From assembly GCA_964344305.1 (NCBI GenBank), contig CAYFMT010000002.1, forward strand, positions 152,680 through 216,679: a stretch of DNA of 64,000 nt, read 5' to 3'. The translations under genes were made by a program, and so were the position numbers. This DNA is from JABMOV01 sp964344305 (GTDB taxonomy: Bacteria; Fidelibacterota; Marinisomatia; Marinisomatales; JABMOV01). The notes under the pieces are model-generated. The model worked only from the letters and a program-made list of their open reading frames with translations. It did no database searches and was not told the origin of the DNA. The number at the start of each line of letters is the position of its first letter. The first letter of the stretch is position 1. Below, piece by piece: positions 18,009 to 26,169 of the stretch.

Positions 18009-18577
18009 GCCTCTGCCTCTTTCTTAATCGGAGGTGGTGGCGCAGAATACTTGTCTATTTCTTCCTGGGTGGCTATGGCAAATTTGTATATAAGGTTGTT
18101 CCTGTCATACTCCGAAAACTCATAATCGATGGGTGTTTTATGGGAGTTTGGTCCACCGGTCATATAAATACATTCCTCAGGACAGGGGAATGTGCACAGG
18201 TTACAGTACATACATTCACTCATATCAATGTCATGACGTGTAACAAGCAATCGCTTTACTGTATCATTGGATGTTACCCCAAGGTCCGTACCTTTTGGAA
18301 CTTTCATGGCATCCACGGCAATGCAACCAACTGGACAGGCTCTTTCGCATTTTTTGCATCCTGTACAATCATCAATATCCACCACCAGCCTGGACCGAAT
18401 CACATTATAGTCTTGAGGGTCAAATCCAATATTTCTTTCAGGGCGTGGCCATTTTTCTTCAGGGTATTGCAGTGTAACATTACCCTTCCTGGCACGCCAG
18501 ATGTGAGCCCATGTAATTCCCAATCCCGTTAGCATGGTGGAGACAGATTCCCATATATTGACGATATATCTACTCAT
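18005..18577 (-). CDS. nuoI: NADH-quinone oxidoreductase subunit I
   Basis: NuoI carries two [4Fe-4S] clusters that pass electrons to NuoB. The 190-residue protein has the two ferredoxin motifs CTGCKKCERACP and CMYCNLCTFPCPEEC. The chosen ATG at 18575-18577 gives MSRYIVNIWESVST and shares one base with the nuoH stop (TAATG). A longer in-frame start 40 codons upstream would lie inside nuoH and add a cysteine-rich segment unlike the family, so I reject it. In a complex lacking NuoEFG, NuoI is the likely docking surface for a ferredoxin-type electron donor. Confidence 0.95.
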   Translation of the reverse strand: MSRYIVNIWESVSTMLTGLGITWAHIWRARKGNVTLQYPEEKWPRPERNIGFDPQDYNVIRSRLVVDIDDCTGCKKCERACPVGCIAVDAMKVPKGTDLGVTSNDTVKRLLVTRHDIDMSECMYCNLCTFPCPEECIYMTGGPNSHKTPIDYEFSEYDRNNLIYKFAIATQEEIDKYSAPPPPIKKEAEA

Positions 18578-19626
18578 TACACACCTACTATTAGCATCCA
18601 GAGTCCAACACCGAATATATTGATCAGCGCAATTGGTAAAAGATATTTCCATGCCACGGACATGAGCTGATCCACACGTAGTCTTGGAAATGTCCACCTA
18701 AACCATATTATGATGAACATAAGGAACAGGAGTTTGCTCATAAACCAGAATAATCCCCAAACCGGTCCGTCGAGATACCCGGGTATAAGGCTTTGCCATC
18801 CCCCGAGGAACGCCACCGTGGCGATCCCACAAACAACAAACATATTGGCATACTCACTCAGGAAGAAAAATGCCCAGCGAAGTCCAGAATATTCGGTCAT
18901 GAAGCCGGCCACAAGTTCACTTTCAGCTTCAGGAATATCAAATGGTGTGCGGTTTGTTTCCGCTACCCCGGCAATGAAATAAATGAAGAATCCTATAAAG
19001 GCAAATGGACTGTGGAATACGATCCAGTTGGGTAAAAAGCCCCAAATGGTGCCAGACTGTGCTTCTATAATTCCCTGGAGGCTAATGGTACCAGTAATCA
19101 TGATGGCTAATACGATGGACAACGCGGCTGGTATTTCATAACTCACAATTTGTGCAGCTGAACGCATGGCACCGTAGAGAGACCATTTATTATCGGATGC
19201 CCAGCCGGCAAGGATCATACCAATGACCCCAAGTGAACTCACTGCCAGGATATAAAACACACCGATATTTACATCGATGACCTGAATAGTGGAACTGAAC
19301 GGCAATGCGGAAATGGCAATGAATGCACCAATAAACACAACAAATGGTGCCATGATAAACAGTTTTCGATCAGCAGCCCGAGGAATAACATCTTCCTTGA
19401 GAAGAAGCTTCAGGGTATCGGCAATAGTCTGCAATAATCCCCATTTTCCTGCATGGAAACCGGCACCCTGACCCATGGGCCCAACCCTATCCTGAATAAA
19501 CGCAGATACTTTTCGTTCAACATAAACAGCAACTAGGGCATTAATGGCCATGACACCAAACAGGAGAATTCCTGCAAGTAAAAACCATGTCAACCACCAG
19601 CCCAATGCTAATTGATCAGAAATCAT
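18577..19626 (-). CDS. nuoH: NADH-quinone oxidoreductase subunit H
   Basis: NuoH anchors the peripheral arm and forms much of the quinone chamber. The 349-residue membrane protein has the conserved ERKVSAFIQDRVGPMGQGAG loop. It also has the acidic FDIPEAESELVAGFMTEYSG loop and FLSEYANMFVVCGIATV. The gene overlaps nuoD by four bases (ATGA at 19623-19626). That leaves no room for nuoE, nuoF or nuoG, which sit between D and H in many operons. Confidence 0.97.
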   Translation of the reverse strand: MISDQLALGWWLTWFLLAGILLFGVMAINALVAVYVERKVSAFIQDRVGPMGQGAGFHAGKWGLLQTIADTLKLLLKEDVIPRAADRKLFIMAPFVVFIGAFIAISALPFSSTIQVIDVNIGVFYILAVSSLGVIGMILAGWASDNKWSLYGAMRSAAQIVSYEIPAALSIVLAIMITGTISLQGIIEAQSGTIWGFLPNWIVFHSPFAFIGFFIYFIAGVAETNRTPFDIPEAESELVAGFMTEYSGLRWAFFFLSEYANMFVVCGIATVAFLGGWQSLIPGYLDGPVWGLFWFMSKLLFLMFIIIWFRWTFPRLRVDQLMSVAWKYLLPIALINIFGVGLWMLIVGV

Positions 19627-20765
19627 CTGTCAATTTCCCCCAATACTATATCCAGACTCCCCAGGATGGCCAGCACATCAGAGAGCATCCATCCTCTGGA
19701 GATTTCGCTTAACACACTCAGGGCAGTAAATGCCGGTGATCGCATTTTTAACCGAACCGGTTTTGGTTTCCCATCACTGATAATGTAGTAGCCAAGGTCA
19801 CCTCTTGGTGTTTCTGTACGGCTGTATACGGATCCTTTCGGCGGTCGAATTTTTTTAGGTAGCGCTTCGTGCACATTCCCTTCTTTCGGCATTTGATTCA
19901 ATGCCTGACGAATGATTTTCACACTTTCACGCATTTCAAGAATCCGGACCCAGTAACGATCCCAGCAATCACCAACGGTACCCATGGTACCCTCGCCAAC
20001 GGGAATGTCGAAATCAAACCGGTCGTATATTGAATAGGGATCGTTTCTTCTCAAATCCCAGTTAACACCAGATCCACGTAGGTTGGGACCTGTCACGCCA
20101 AAATCAATAGCCACATCCGGTGGAAGTACACCCACATCGGCGGTGCGCTCAATAAAAATCTTATTGTAAGAAAGAAGATTGTTGTATTCATCAATTTCAG
20201 GTTCGAATTCATCCAAAAACTTGAAGGTGGCTTCAATAAACCCTACAGGCAGATCATGGGAAACGCCTCCCACCCACATATAATTATAGAGCAATCGAGC
20301 GCCACAGGTCATTTCGAATAAATCCAGAATTCTTTCCCGATCTCTGAACATATATAAAAACGGTGTAAATGCCCCAATATCAAGACCAAATGTCCCAAGG
20401 GCCAGAAGATGGCTGGCGATGCGGTTCATTTCTGCCATGATGACCCGGATATATTCTACTTTTTCCGGGACGCTTATTTCCATCAGCTCTTCCATGGCTA
20501 CAACATAACCAAAATTGTTGTTCATGGCGGCGATGTAGTCACATCGATCCGTATAAGGTACCACCTGCTCATAGGTCATATTTTCACAGTGCTTTTCAAA
20601 GCATCTGTGTAAATAACCGATGATGGGAGTGATTTCAGAAACGATCTCCCCATCCGTTTTTACACGCAGTCTTAATACACCATGAGTACTGGGATGTTGA
20701 GGCCCGATATTCAGGACCATCTCATCCCCATGGATTGATTCATTCTGGATCACAGGACTGGTCAT
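19623..20765 (-). CDS. nuoD: NADH-quinone oxidoreductase subunit D
   Basis: NuoD is the 49-kDa-type subunit that forms the quinone-reduction site with NuoB. The protein (about 380 residues) has the quinone-loop motif GPQHPSTHGVLRLRV. Next come GYLHRCFEKHCENMTYEQ, PYTDRCDYIAAMNNNFGY and a C-terminal end matching family length. It is separate from NuoC rather than fused. I use the ATG at 20763-20765, which makes a TAATG junction with nuoC. Another in-frame ATG three codons upstream (20774) is possible. Confidence 0.95.
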   Translation of the reverse strand: MTSPVIQNESIHGDEMVLNIGPQHPSTHGVLRLRVKTDGEIVSEITPIIGYLHRCFEKHCENMTYEQVVPYTDRCDYIAAMNNNFGYVVAMEELMEISVPEKVEYIRVIMAEMNRIASHLLALGTFGLDIGAFTPFLYMFRDRERILDLFEMTCGARLLYNYMWVGGVSHDLPVGFIEATFKFLDEFEPEIDEYNNLLSYNKIFIERTADVGVLPPDVAIDFGVTGPNLRGSGVNWDLRRNDPYSIYDRFDFDIPVGEGTMGTVGDCWDRYWVRILEMRESVKIIRQALNQMPKEGNVHEALPKKIRPPKGSVYSRTETPRGDLGYYIISDGKPKPVRLKMRSPAFTALSVLSEISRGWMLSDVLAILGSLDIVLGEIDR

Positions 20766-21250
20766 TATTCCCATACTTCTTTCACTTTTGGAAGGATGAT
20801 CCCGTGATAAGCTTCAGGTTCTTCATAATCTTTCCGCAGCGGATACCCTGCCCAGTCTTCCGGGAGCAACATACGCCTCAAATCAGGATGGTCTATAAAT
20901 ATTATCCCAACCATATCATAGACTTCCCGCTCGAACCAGTTGGCAATCTGCCACACATCAGATACGGTGGGAATGGATGGGTTATCTCTTGAAACTGAGA
21001 TGCGAATCTCAAGCTTGTGATTGTGTTTCATGGAATGAAGATTGTATCGTGCTTCCAGACCTTCTTCAACTCCAAGATCCACGCCGGTGATACACATGCA
21101 GGAATCAAATTCCAATCCCTCGGTTTTCTTGAGAAAAGCAGCAACAGAATTCCATTTCTCCGGGTTCATTTGAATGTGTCCGGATTCTTCCTGCTCGATG
21201 ACAGCGTCTGGAAACTCTGCCGATAATTTTTCAAGGAAAACCGCGCTCAT
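20765..21250 (-). CDS. nuoC: NADH-quinone oxidoreductase subunit C
   Basis: NuoC is the 30-kDa-type subunit of the peripheral arm. The 161-residue protein carries the family signature WFEREVYDMVGIIFIDHPDL followed by RRMLLPEDWAGYPLRKDY. It overlaps the nuoB stop by four bases and joins nuoD at TAATG. Confidence 0.95.
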   Translation of the reverse strand: MSAVFLEKLSAEFPDAVIEQEESGHIQMNPEKWNSVAAFLKKTEGLEFDSCMCITGVDLGVEEGLEARYNLHSMKHNHKLEIRISVSRDNPSIPTVSDVWQIANWFEREVYDMVGIIFIDHPDLRRMLLPEDWAGYPLRKDYEEPEAYHGIILPKVKEVWE

Positions 21251-21741
21251 AATACATTCGTTCGAGTGAGAGGACGCTCTTGACTAATTTTTTCCTGTAG
21301 CTTGATCAACCCTTCCAACAGGGCTTCAGGTCGAGGTGGGCAACCAGGGACATACACATCCACCGGTACAACAAGGTCCACACCTTTCAATACATGGTAT
21401 CCATGAGGCGTGTAGGGTCCACCGCTGGTGGCACATGATCCCATGGCAATGACATATTTGGGATCTGCCATTTGTTCGTACAGTTTTTTTACACGAAGGG
21501 CCATCTTCATAGTGACAGTTCCTGCCACAATCATGACATCGGCCTGTCTTGGGGATGAGCGGGGCATCATTCCAATACGATCCAGATCATGACGACTGGC
21601 AGCTGTTGCCATCATTTCTATGGCGCAACAGGCCAACCCAAACTGGAAATACCAGGGAGATGTTGAGCGGGACCAGCTTAAGACCTGATCCAGCTTGGCG
21701 ACGATAATATTGTCCTGGAATTTTTGTTCGAGCATGCCCAT
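21247..21741 (-). CDS. nuoB: NADH-quinone oxidoreductase subunit B
   Basis: NuoB holds cluster N2, the [4Fe-4S] centre that reduces quinone. The 164-residue protein has the four ligands: the tandem Cys38-Cys39 (GLACCAIEMMA), Cys103 (GSCATSGGPY) and Cys134 (PGCPPRPEALL). It starts six bases after nuoA and overlaps nuoC. Confidence 0.97.
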   Translation of the reverse strand: MGMLEQKFQDNIIVAKLDQVLSWSRSTSPWYFQFGLACCAIEMMATAASRHDLDRIGMMPRSSPRQADVMIVAGTVTMKMALRVKKLYEQMADPKYVIAMGSCATSGGPYTPHGYHVLKGVDLVVPVDVYVPGCPPRPEALLEGLIKLQEKISQERPLTRTNVL

Positions 21742-21747
21742 AATTGT

Positions 21748-22155
21748 TTAATCCTTGCCCAGATGTTTGTATCGCCCGGATGCATATTTTAATTGGAGTT
21801 TCACCCAATCCAGATCCGCCTTTTTCCAGACATAGGCCAGACCCACGATGAGAATGAGGAGAAACAGAGCCATTTCTACAAATGCAACCAATCCCATATC
21901 CTTAAACACGGCTGCCCATGGGAACAGAAATACCACTTCCACATCAAAAATGAGAAAAATAAGGGCAATAACATAAAATCTAATATTAAACTGGATCATG
22001 GCGGGACCTTCAGGTTCTTCACCGCATTCATACGTATCCAGCTTTTCACGGGTAGGTTTTGATGGCGCAATAATCCTTGAAACTGCCAATAGAACGGATA
22101 GGAGGACAATCCCCAATACGATGAAGAGTAGAACGGCGCCGAAGTCTTGAATCAT
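21748..22155 (-). CDS. nuoA: NADH-quinone oxidoreductase subunit A
   Basis: NuoA is a three-helix subunit at the base of the complex I membrane arm and the first gene of the run. The 135-residue protein has the conserved loop YECGEEPEGPAMIQFNIRFY followed by VIALIFLIFDVEVVFLFPWA, the ND3-type signature. The operon promoter should lie in the 227-base divergent spacer before the proline dehydrogenase gene. I could not pick a convincing -35/-10 pair there. Transcription from here could extend about 16.8 kb to apbE. Confidence 0.96.
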   Translation of the reverse strand: MIQDFGAVLLFIVLGIVLLSVLLAVSRIIAPSKPTREKLDTYECGEEPEGPAMIQFNIRFYVIALIFLIFDVEVVFLFPWAAVFKDMGLVAFVEMALFLLILIVGLAYVWKKADLDWVKLQLKYASGRYKHLGKD

Positions 22156-22382
22156 AAATCAATCATACTGTAATAAGCGTCAAATTTAGAGATTTGCCCT
22201 TTGGGAAATCAATTAATTTTCAGAGTATCATGTCTTCTTTTTATTGGTCATTCAGTCAGTGATTTGAATTTGGATAATTTCAGCATTCAAAATCGACTTA
22301 GTGATAGTGATTCACAATTTTAATAATTGATCATCGTGTCCTTTGTATTGAAGGGCATGCAGGTTACTCATTAATTTTTGCC

Positions 22383-23297
22383 ATGTCGTGGATGAATTCC
22401 TCCCTTGCTGCACTGCTTCCCCTGTTCCCGAAATGGGCTGTTCGTCCTTTTGCATCGCCATACGTGGCCGGTGAAACCATGAATGAAGCCCTTGATATTG
22501 TGGAATCTCTCAATGGCAAAGGATTTAAAGCCACCATGGATATCCTTGGGGAGCATGTCCAGAACGAGGAAGAATCCAGGGTCATTCGAGATGCATATAT
22601 TGCTTTATACAACCAGATAGCTGACAGGAAACTGGACACAAATATTTCGCTGAAGCTAACACATCTTGGGATGGAAATTGACCCGGGTCTTGCAGAAGAA
22701 AATGTCACGGATATACTGGAGGTGGCAAAGGATCATGGGAATTTTCTTCGCATCGATATGGAAAATTCACCTTACACAGATGAAACCATTCGTGTTTACC
22801 AGAACTGTCTGAAACGGTATCACCGTGTTGGTACGGTTCTCCAGGCTTATCTCTACCGCACTCTGGATGATATTGAATCGCTGAATGCTCCATCTTTTAA
22901 TTGCCGCATCTGTAAAGGGATTTACAGGGAGTCCCCGAGGATCGCCATCCAGGATCCGGAATCCATCAATGTCAACTTCCTGGAAGCAGCACAACAGTTG
23001 ATCCTGGGTGGAAGTTACGCTGCCATCGCTACCCATGACATATCCCTGATTGATGCCATGGAATCCTGGATCAGGGACAATAATATTCCTAACAACAGAT
23101 ACGAATTCCAGGTCTTGTATGGGGTGCCCATGAATGGACGTCTGGAGGCACTGCTTGAACACGGTCATGTGGTACGGATTTATGTTCCCTTTGGTGAATC
23201 ATGGTTTGACTATTCCGTACGGAGACTCAAGGAAAATCCAAATATCATGTGGTACGTGGTAAAGAACATGTTTAAGAAACGGTCCACCCATGAATGA
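22383..23297 (+). CDS. Proline dehydrogenase (monofunctional PutA/FadM type)
   Basis: Proline dehydrogenase oxidises proline to pyrroline-5-carboxylate with FAD and passes electrons to the quinone pool. The 304-residue barrel protein has RPFASPYVAGETMNEAL at the start and SLKLTHLGMEIDP. It also has RIDMENSPYTDETI, CRICKGIYRESP and IATHDISLIDAME. The C-terminal flavin/substrate motif RRLKENPN is present. Length matches the stand-alone bacterial and archaeal enzyme rather than bifunctional PutA. No pyrroline-5-carboxylate dehydrogenase is in the window. The ATG at 22383 lacks a strong ribosome binding site and a second ATG lies three codons later, so the start is uncertain. It overlaps the next gene by eight bases. 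Confidence 0.92.
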   Translation: MSWMNSSLAALLPLFPKWAVRPFASPYVAGETMNEALDIVESLNGKGFKATMDILGEHVQNEEESRVIRDAYIALYNQIADRKLDTNISLKLTHLGMEIDPGLAEENVTDILEVAKDHGNFLRIDMENSPYTDETIRVYQNCLKRYHRVGTVLQAYLYRTLDDIESLNAPSFNCRICKGIYRESPRIAIQDPESINVNFLEAAQQLILGGSYAAIATHDISLIDAMESWIRDNNIPNNRYEFQVLYGVPMNGRLEALLEHGHVVRIYVPFGESWFDYSVRRLKENPNIMWYVVKNMFKKRSTHE

Positions 23298-23697
23298 AAT
23301 TGAAACCATCCAAAAAATTCTCGCCATGAAGACCATTGCTGTAGTGGGTCTTTCCCCTAAACCCATACGCCCAAGTCATGGTGTGGCTGCGTACATGAAA
23401 TCCCAGGGATACACCATAATCCCTGTAAACCCGGGTTTTGATCACATTCTTGGTGAAACCTGTTATCCCAATCTTAATGCTATTCCCATTCCCGTAGATG
23501 TAGTGGATGTTTTCAGACGTCCAGAGCTTGTAGAACCCATCGTTGAAGATGCCATTTCCATTGGTGCAAAAGCATTATGGTTACAGGATGGAGTGGTTAA
23601 TCATATTGCTGCAAAGAAAGCAGAGGATGCAGGAATGCTGGTGGTGATGGATGATTGTGTCTTACGACAACACAAGAGAATGATGAATTATAAATGA
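23290..23697 (+). CDS. CoA-binding domain protein (YccU-like)
   Basis: This 135-residue Rossmann-fold protein belongs to the small CoA_binding_2 family related to the CoA-binding domain of succinyl-CoA synthetase. The nucleotide-binding strand-turn-helix is TIAVVGLSPKPIRPSHGVAA (about 15-34). Other typical segments are IIPVNPGFDHILGETCYPNL, VDVVDVFRRPELV, KALWLQDGVVN and a late Cys in MDDCVLRQHKRM. Its biochemical role is not established. It overlaps the proline dehydrogenase stop by eight bases, so the two are probably one transcript. Confidence 0.88.
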   Translation: MNEIETIQKILAMKTIAVVGLSPKPIRPSHGVAAYMKSQGYTIIPVNPGFDHILGETCYPNLNAIPIPVDVVDVFRRPELVEPIVEDAISIGAKALWLQDGVVNHIAAKKAEDAGMLVVMDDCVLRQHKRMMNYK

Positions 23698-23819
23698 TGA
23701 ATTACAAATTATTAATTGTGAATAATGACCTCATTTCATTAACACTTTAACACCTATAAACATTAACACTTTACTCTTTTCACTTCTTCCATCTTCCTTC
23801 ACCCTTCACACTTCTTCCT
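23698..23819. repeat. Low-complexity intergenic repeat, copy A
   Basis: This 122-base spacer lies between two convergent gene ends. Read on the minus strand it has three zones. The first is purine-rich GAAGAAG/GAAGG units, the second is GTGTTAA units, and the third is AT-rich ATTCATNATTTATAATT-like sequence. The 19-mer AGGTGTTAAAGTGTTAATG (minus strand, 23737-23755) occurs again, exactly, at 33687-33705 on the plus strand within a spacer of the same three-zone order. It has no evident coding capacity and no clear hairpin terminator. Confidence 0.7.
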
Positions 23820-24704
23820 TTACACTTCCCCTCTTCTACCCCATCCCATTTTTGTTCTGAGCATCTGAAAATAGTCCCTGTCTTTAAACTGGATAAATGG
23901 TATACTGTATTCTCCTGTGTGAATTTCTACTATGGTATCTGTTGTAAGCACATCATGGATTTGACCATCGATGGACAATCCAACCTCAACCGTTGATTCA
24001 GGAAACGTGATTTCAACCTGTGTCTTAATTCCAACCACCACAGGTCGCGATGTTAGTGTGTGGGGACAGATGGGCGTCACAATAATGGATTCCACATCGG
24101 GAACCACCACAGGCCCACCGGCTGCGAGTGAATAGGCCGTGGATCCCGTTGGAGTTGCCACTATGATCCCATCGGCTTTATACCGGCCAAGTAGTCGCCC
24201 ATTGGCTTTGACTATGCAGGTGATCATTCGATGGGATTTAATGGGATTGATGACAATATCATTCAAGGCGATAAAGGTTGATGCATCATTTCCCTTGCGT
24301 ATGGTTGCAGACAGCACCCGTCTCGTTTCCAGTTCGTAGTCACCTTCAGCTACCTGGTCCAGACGCATGTACAGGTCTGTTTTTGTGATATTGGCCAGGA
24401 ACCCAAGTTCTCCCAGGTGAACACCCAGAAGAGGGATGTTCCTTGACCCCATATTCCTTGCAGCGCCTAAAATAGTGCCATCACCACCTAGAGTGAGGAT
24501 AAAATCCATTTTCGAAAAATCCTCGGCAGATTCGATCACCTTATAGGTGTGACGATCCTTATCTTCCCAGAATTTTAGGATTCGGGTTGTGACATGTACT
24601 TCCAGATTCCTGGTTTTGGCCCATGCAAGGATGTCCGGCAGCAATTGCCAGAACGTTTCTTTGCCGGTGTTGGCCCAAATGGCAAACCGTTTCGGTTTTT
24701 TCAT
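23820..24704 (-). CDS. nadK: NAD kinase
   Basis: NadK phosphorylates NAD+ to NADP+. The 294-residue protein has the ATP/catalytic motif GGDGTILGAARN (about 73-84), NDIVINP near residue 148, and the NAD-binding ATPTGSTAYSLAAGGP. A C-terminal beta-rich domain is also present, and length is normal. It overlaps xseB by four bases and is the last gene of a minus-strand run from sppA or further upstream. Its stop abuts the low-complexity spacer. Confidence 0.96.
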   Translation of the reverse strand: MKKPKRFAIWANTGKETFWQLLPDILAWAKTRNLEVHVTTRILKFWEDKDRHTYKVIESAEDFSKMDFILTLGGDGTILGAARNMGSRNIPLLGVHLGELGFLANITKTDLYMRLDQVAEGDYELETRRVLSATIRKGNDASTFIALNDIVINPIKSHRMITCIVKANGRLLGRYKADGIIVATPTGSTAYSLAAGGPVVVPDVESIIVTPICPHTLTSRPVVVGIKTQVEITFPESTVEVGLSIDGQIHDVLTTDTIVEIHTGEYSIPFIQFKDRDYFQMLRTKMGWGRRGEV

Positions 24705-24922
24705 GATTCTGTGGATTCTGGTTTTATCCCTGCACCCAGTGATTCAATTTTCTGTTCCGCTTCTTCAAGAATTTTTTTGCAGGTGGCTGCAAGGTTCATG
24801 CCCTCTTCGTAAATGGATACACTTTCGGCCAGGGATAATTCTCCCGATTCCAGTTTTGTTAGTATATCATCCAGCTTGGTGAGGGCGTCTTCTATTTCCA
24901 ATACGTCTGTTTTTTTTGCCAT
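24701..24922 (-). CDS. xseB: Exodeoxyribonuclease VII small subunit
   Basis: XseB forms helical coats on XseA in exonuclease VII, which degrades single-stranded DNA. The 73-residue protein is helical, with the family pattern IEDALTKLDDILTKLESGEL followed by LAESVSIYEEGMNLAATCKKIL. It lies 17 bases after xseA and overlaps nadK by ATGA. Confidence 0.94.
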   Translation of the reverse strand: MAKKTDVLEIEDALTKLDDILTKLESGELSLAESVSIYEEGMNLAATCKKILEEAEQKIESLGAGIKPESTES

Positions 24923-24939
24923 GGGTTAATTTACCTGTT

Positions 24940-26169
24940 TCAGGGTTCAAAAGGGAGTGTGGTCTGGGTGCCTTCATCCTGGATACGTTTACCTCGAATC
25001 TCGCCATCACCAGTTTGAAGAGTAAATGTTCTCCCGACTTTAATATCTCTTGCAGATTTAATGATCTGCCCCTCTGGAATGGTTCTGGCAATACTGTATC
25101 CTCGATTCAGAATGGATTCAGGATTCAAGGCACCGAGTTTTTCTATAATGCCTGCCAGGAAAATGCCATGAGATTCCAACCGAGTGGATATGGATTGATA
25201 AATCTGTGAAGACAGACTTTGACATTTTTCTCTATATCTTAGGACAGACTGGGCAGGATTCAGGGAAATTAGACGTTCGCGGCTATGATCCGATGCTTGC
25301 CATTTCATTTGCACATCCATGGAAAGCCTGCGCTGTGCCTGGGACATCCACCGTTTTAATGCATCAATAATCTCATCACGAGAGGCACTGACTATTTCCG
25401 CTGCAGCTGATGGTGTGGGAGCCCTGACATCCGATACAAAATCCGCAATGGTCACATCCGTCTCGTGTCCTACTGCTGAGACGATGGGAATAACCGAGGC
25501 GAAGATACTGCGAGCCACAACCTCCTCATTAAATGGCCAGAGATCTTCAATTGACCCACCACCTCTTCCCAGGATGATCACATCCACATCCGTTTGATTA
25601 TTTAGTTCATCTATGGCTTTCACAATATCAGCAGCGGCACCGGGTCCCTGCACAAGAGACGGTCTTAATACAATATCAACATGGGGACATCGACGTTCCA
25701 TGACCTGAAAAATATCCCTCACCGCTGCACCGGTGGCGGAGGTTATCACACCTACTTTCTTTGGATAATTGGGGAGCAACTGTTTACTGTCCTTATCAAA
25801 TAACCCTTCAGCTGACAGTTTTTTCTTCAACTCCTCGAAGGCTTGATACAGCGCCCCGATTCCAGATTGCTCCATTCGCTGGACAACAATCTGATAGCTC
25901 CCCCGTTTTTCAAATACAGTGATTCTTCCAGTAACCTGGACATCCAGTCCGTCTTTGGGTGAGAAGGTTAGATACTGGTTGTTCCCGCGAAACATGACAG
26001 CTGATAATTCAGCTCCAGTATCCTTCAAAGTAAAATACATATGACCGGAACCATGATGCTTAAAGTTGGAGATTTCCCCTTTAACCGTTACGGAGGGGTA
26101 GGATGATTCCAATAGGGTTCGTATTTCCGACGTCAGTTCACTTACGGTGAAGACAGACTGTTCAGTCAT
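24940..26169 (-). CDS. xseA: Exodeoxyribonuclease VII large subunit
   Basis: XseA is the catalytic subunit of exonuclease VII. The 409-residue protein starts with the OB-fold nucleic-acid domain (about 10-100; VTVKGEISNFKHHGSGHMYF). The catalytic core follows, with GVITSATGAAVRDIF, DVIILGRGGGSIEDLWPFNE and VGHETDVTIADFVSDVRAPT. The helical C-terminal part ends in NRGYSIART. It overlaps the upstream S1/P1-like gene by four bases. Confidence 0.96.
   Translation of the reverse strand: MTEQSVFTVSELTSEIRTLLESSYPSVTVKGEISNFKHHGSGHMYFTLKDTGAELSAVMFRGNNQYLTFSPKDGLDVQVTGRITVFEKRGSYQIVVQRMEQSGIGALYQAFEELKKKLSAEGLFDKDSKQLLPNYPKKVGVITSATGAAVRDIFQVMERRCPHVDIVLRPSLVQGPGAAADIVKAIDELNNQTDVDVIILGRGGGSIEDLWPFNEEVVARSIFASVIPIVSAVGHETDVTIADFVSDVRAPTPSAAAEIVSASRDEIIDALKRWMSQAQRRLSMDVQMKWQASDHSRERLISLNPAQSVLRYREKCQSLSSQIYQSISTRLESHGIFLAGIIEKLGALNPESILNRGYSIARTIPEGQIIKSARDIKVGRTFTLQTGDGEIRGKRIQDEGTQTTLPFEP

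Noticed and set aside
18578..18697. A 40-residue N-terminal extension of NuoI
   Set aside because: It lies wholly inside nuoH, is unlike the family N-terminus, and the TAATG junction gives a better start.
22156..22382. Divergent spacer between nuoA and the proline dehydrogenase gene
   Set aside because: It must contain promoters, but no hexamer pair, operator palindrome or riboswitch stood out clearly enough to annotate.
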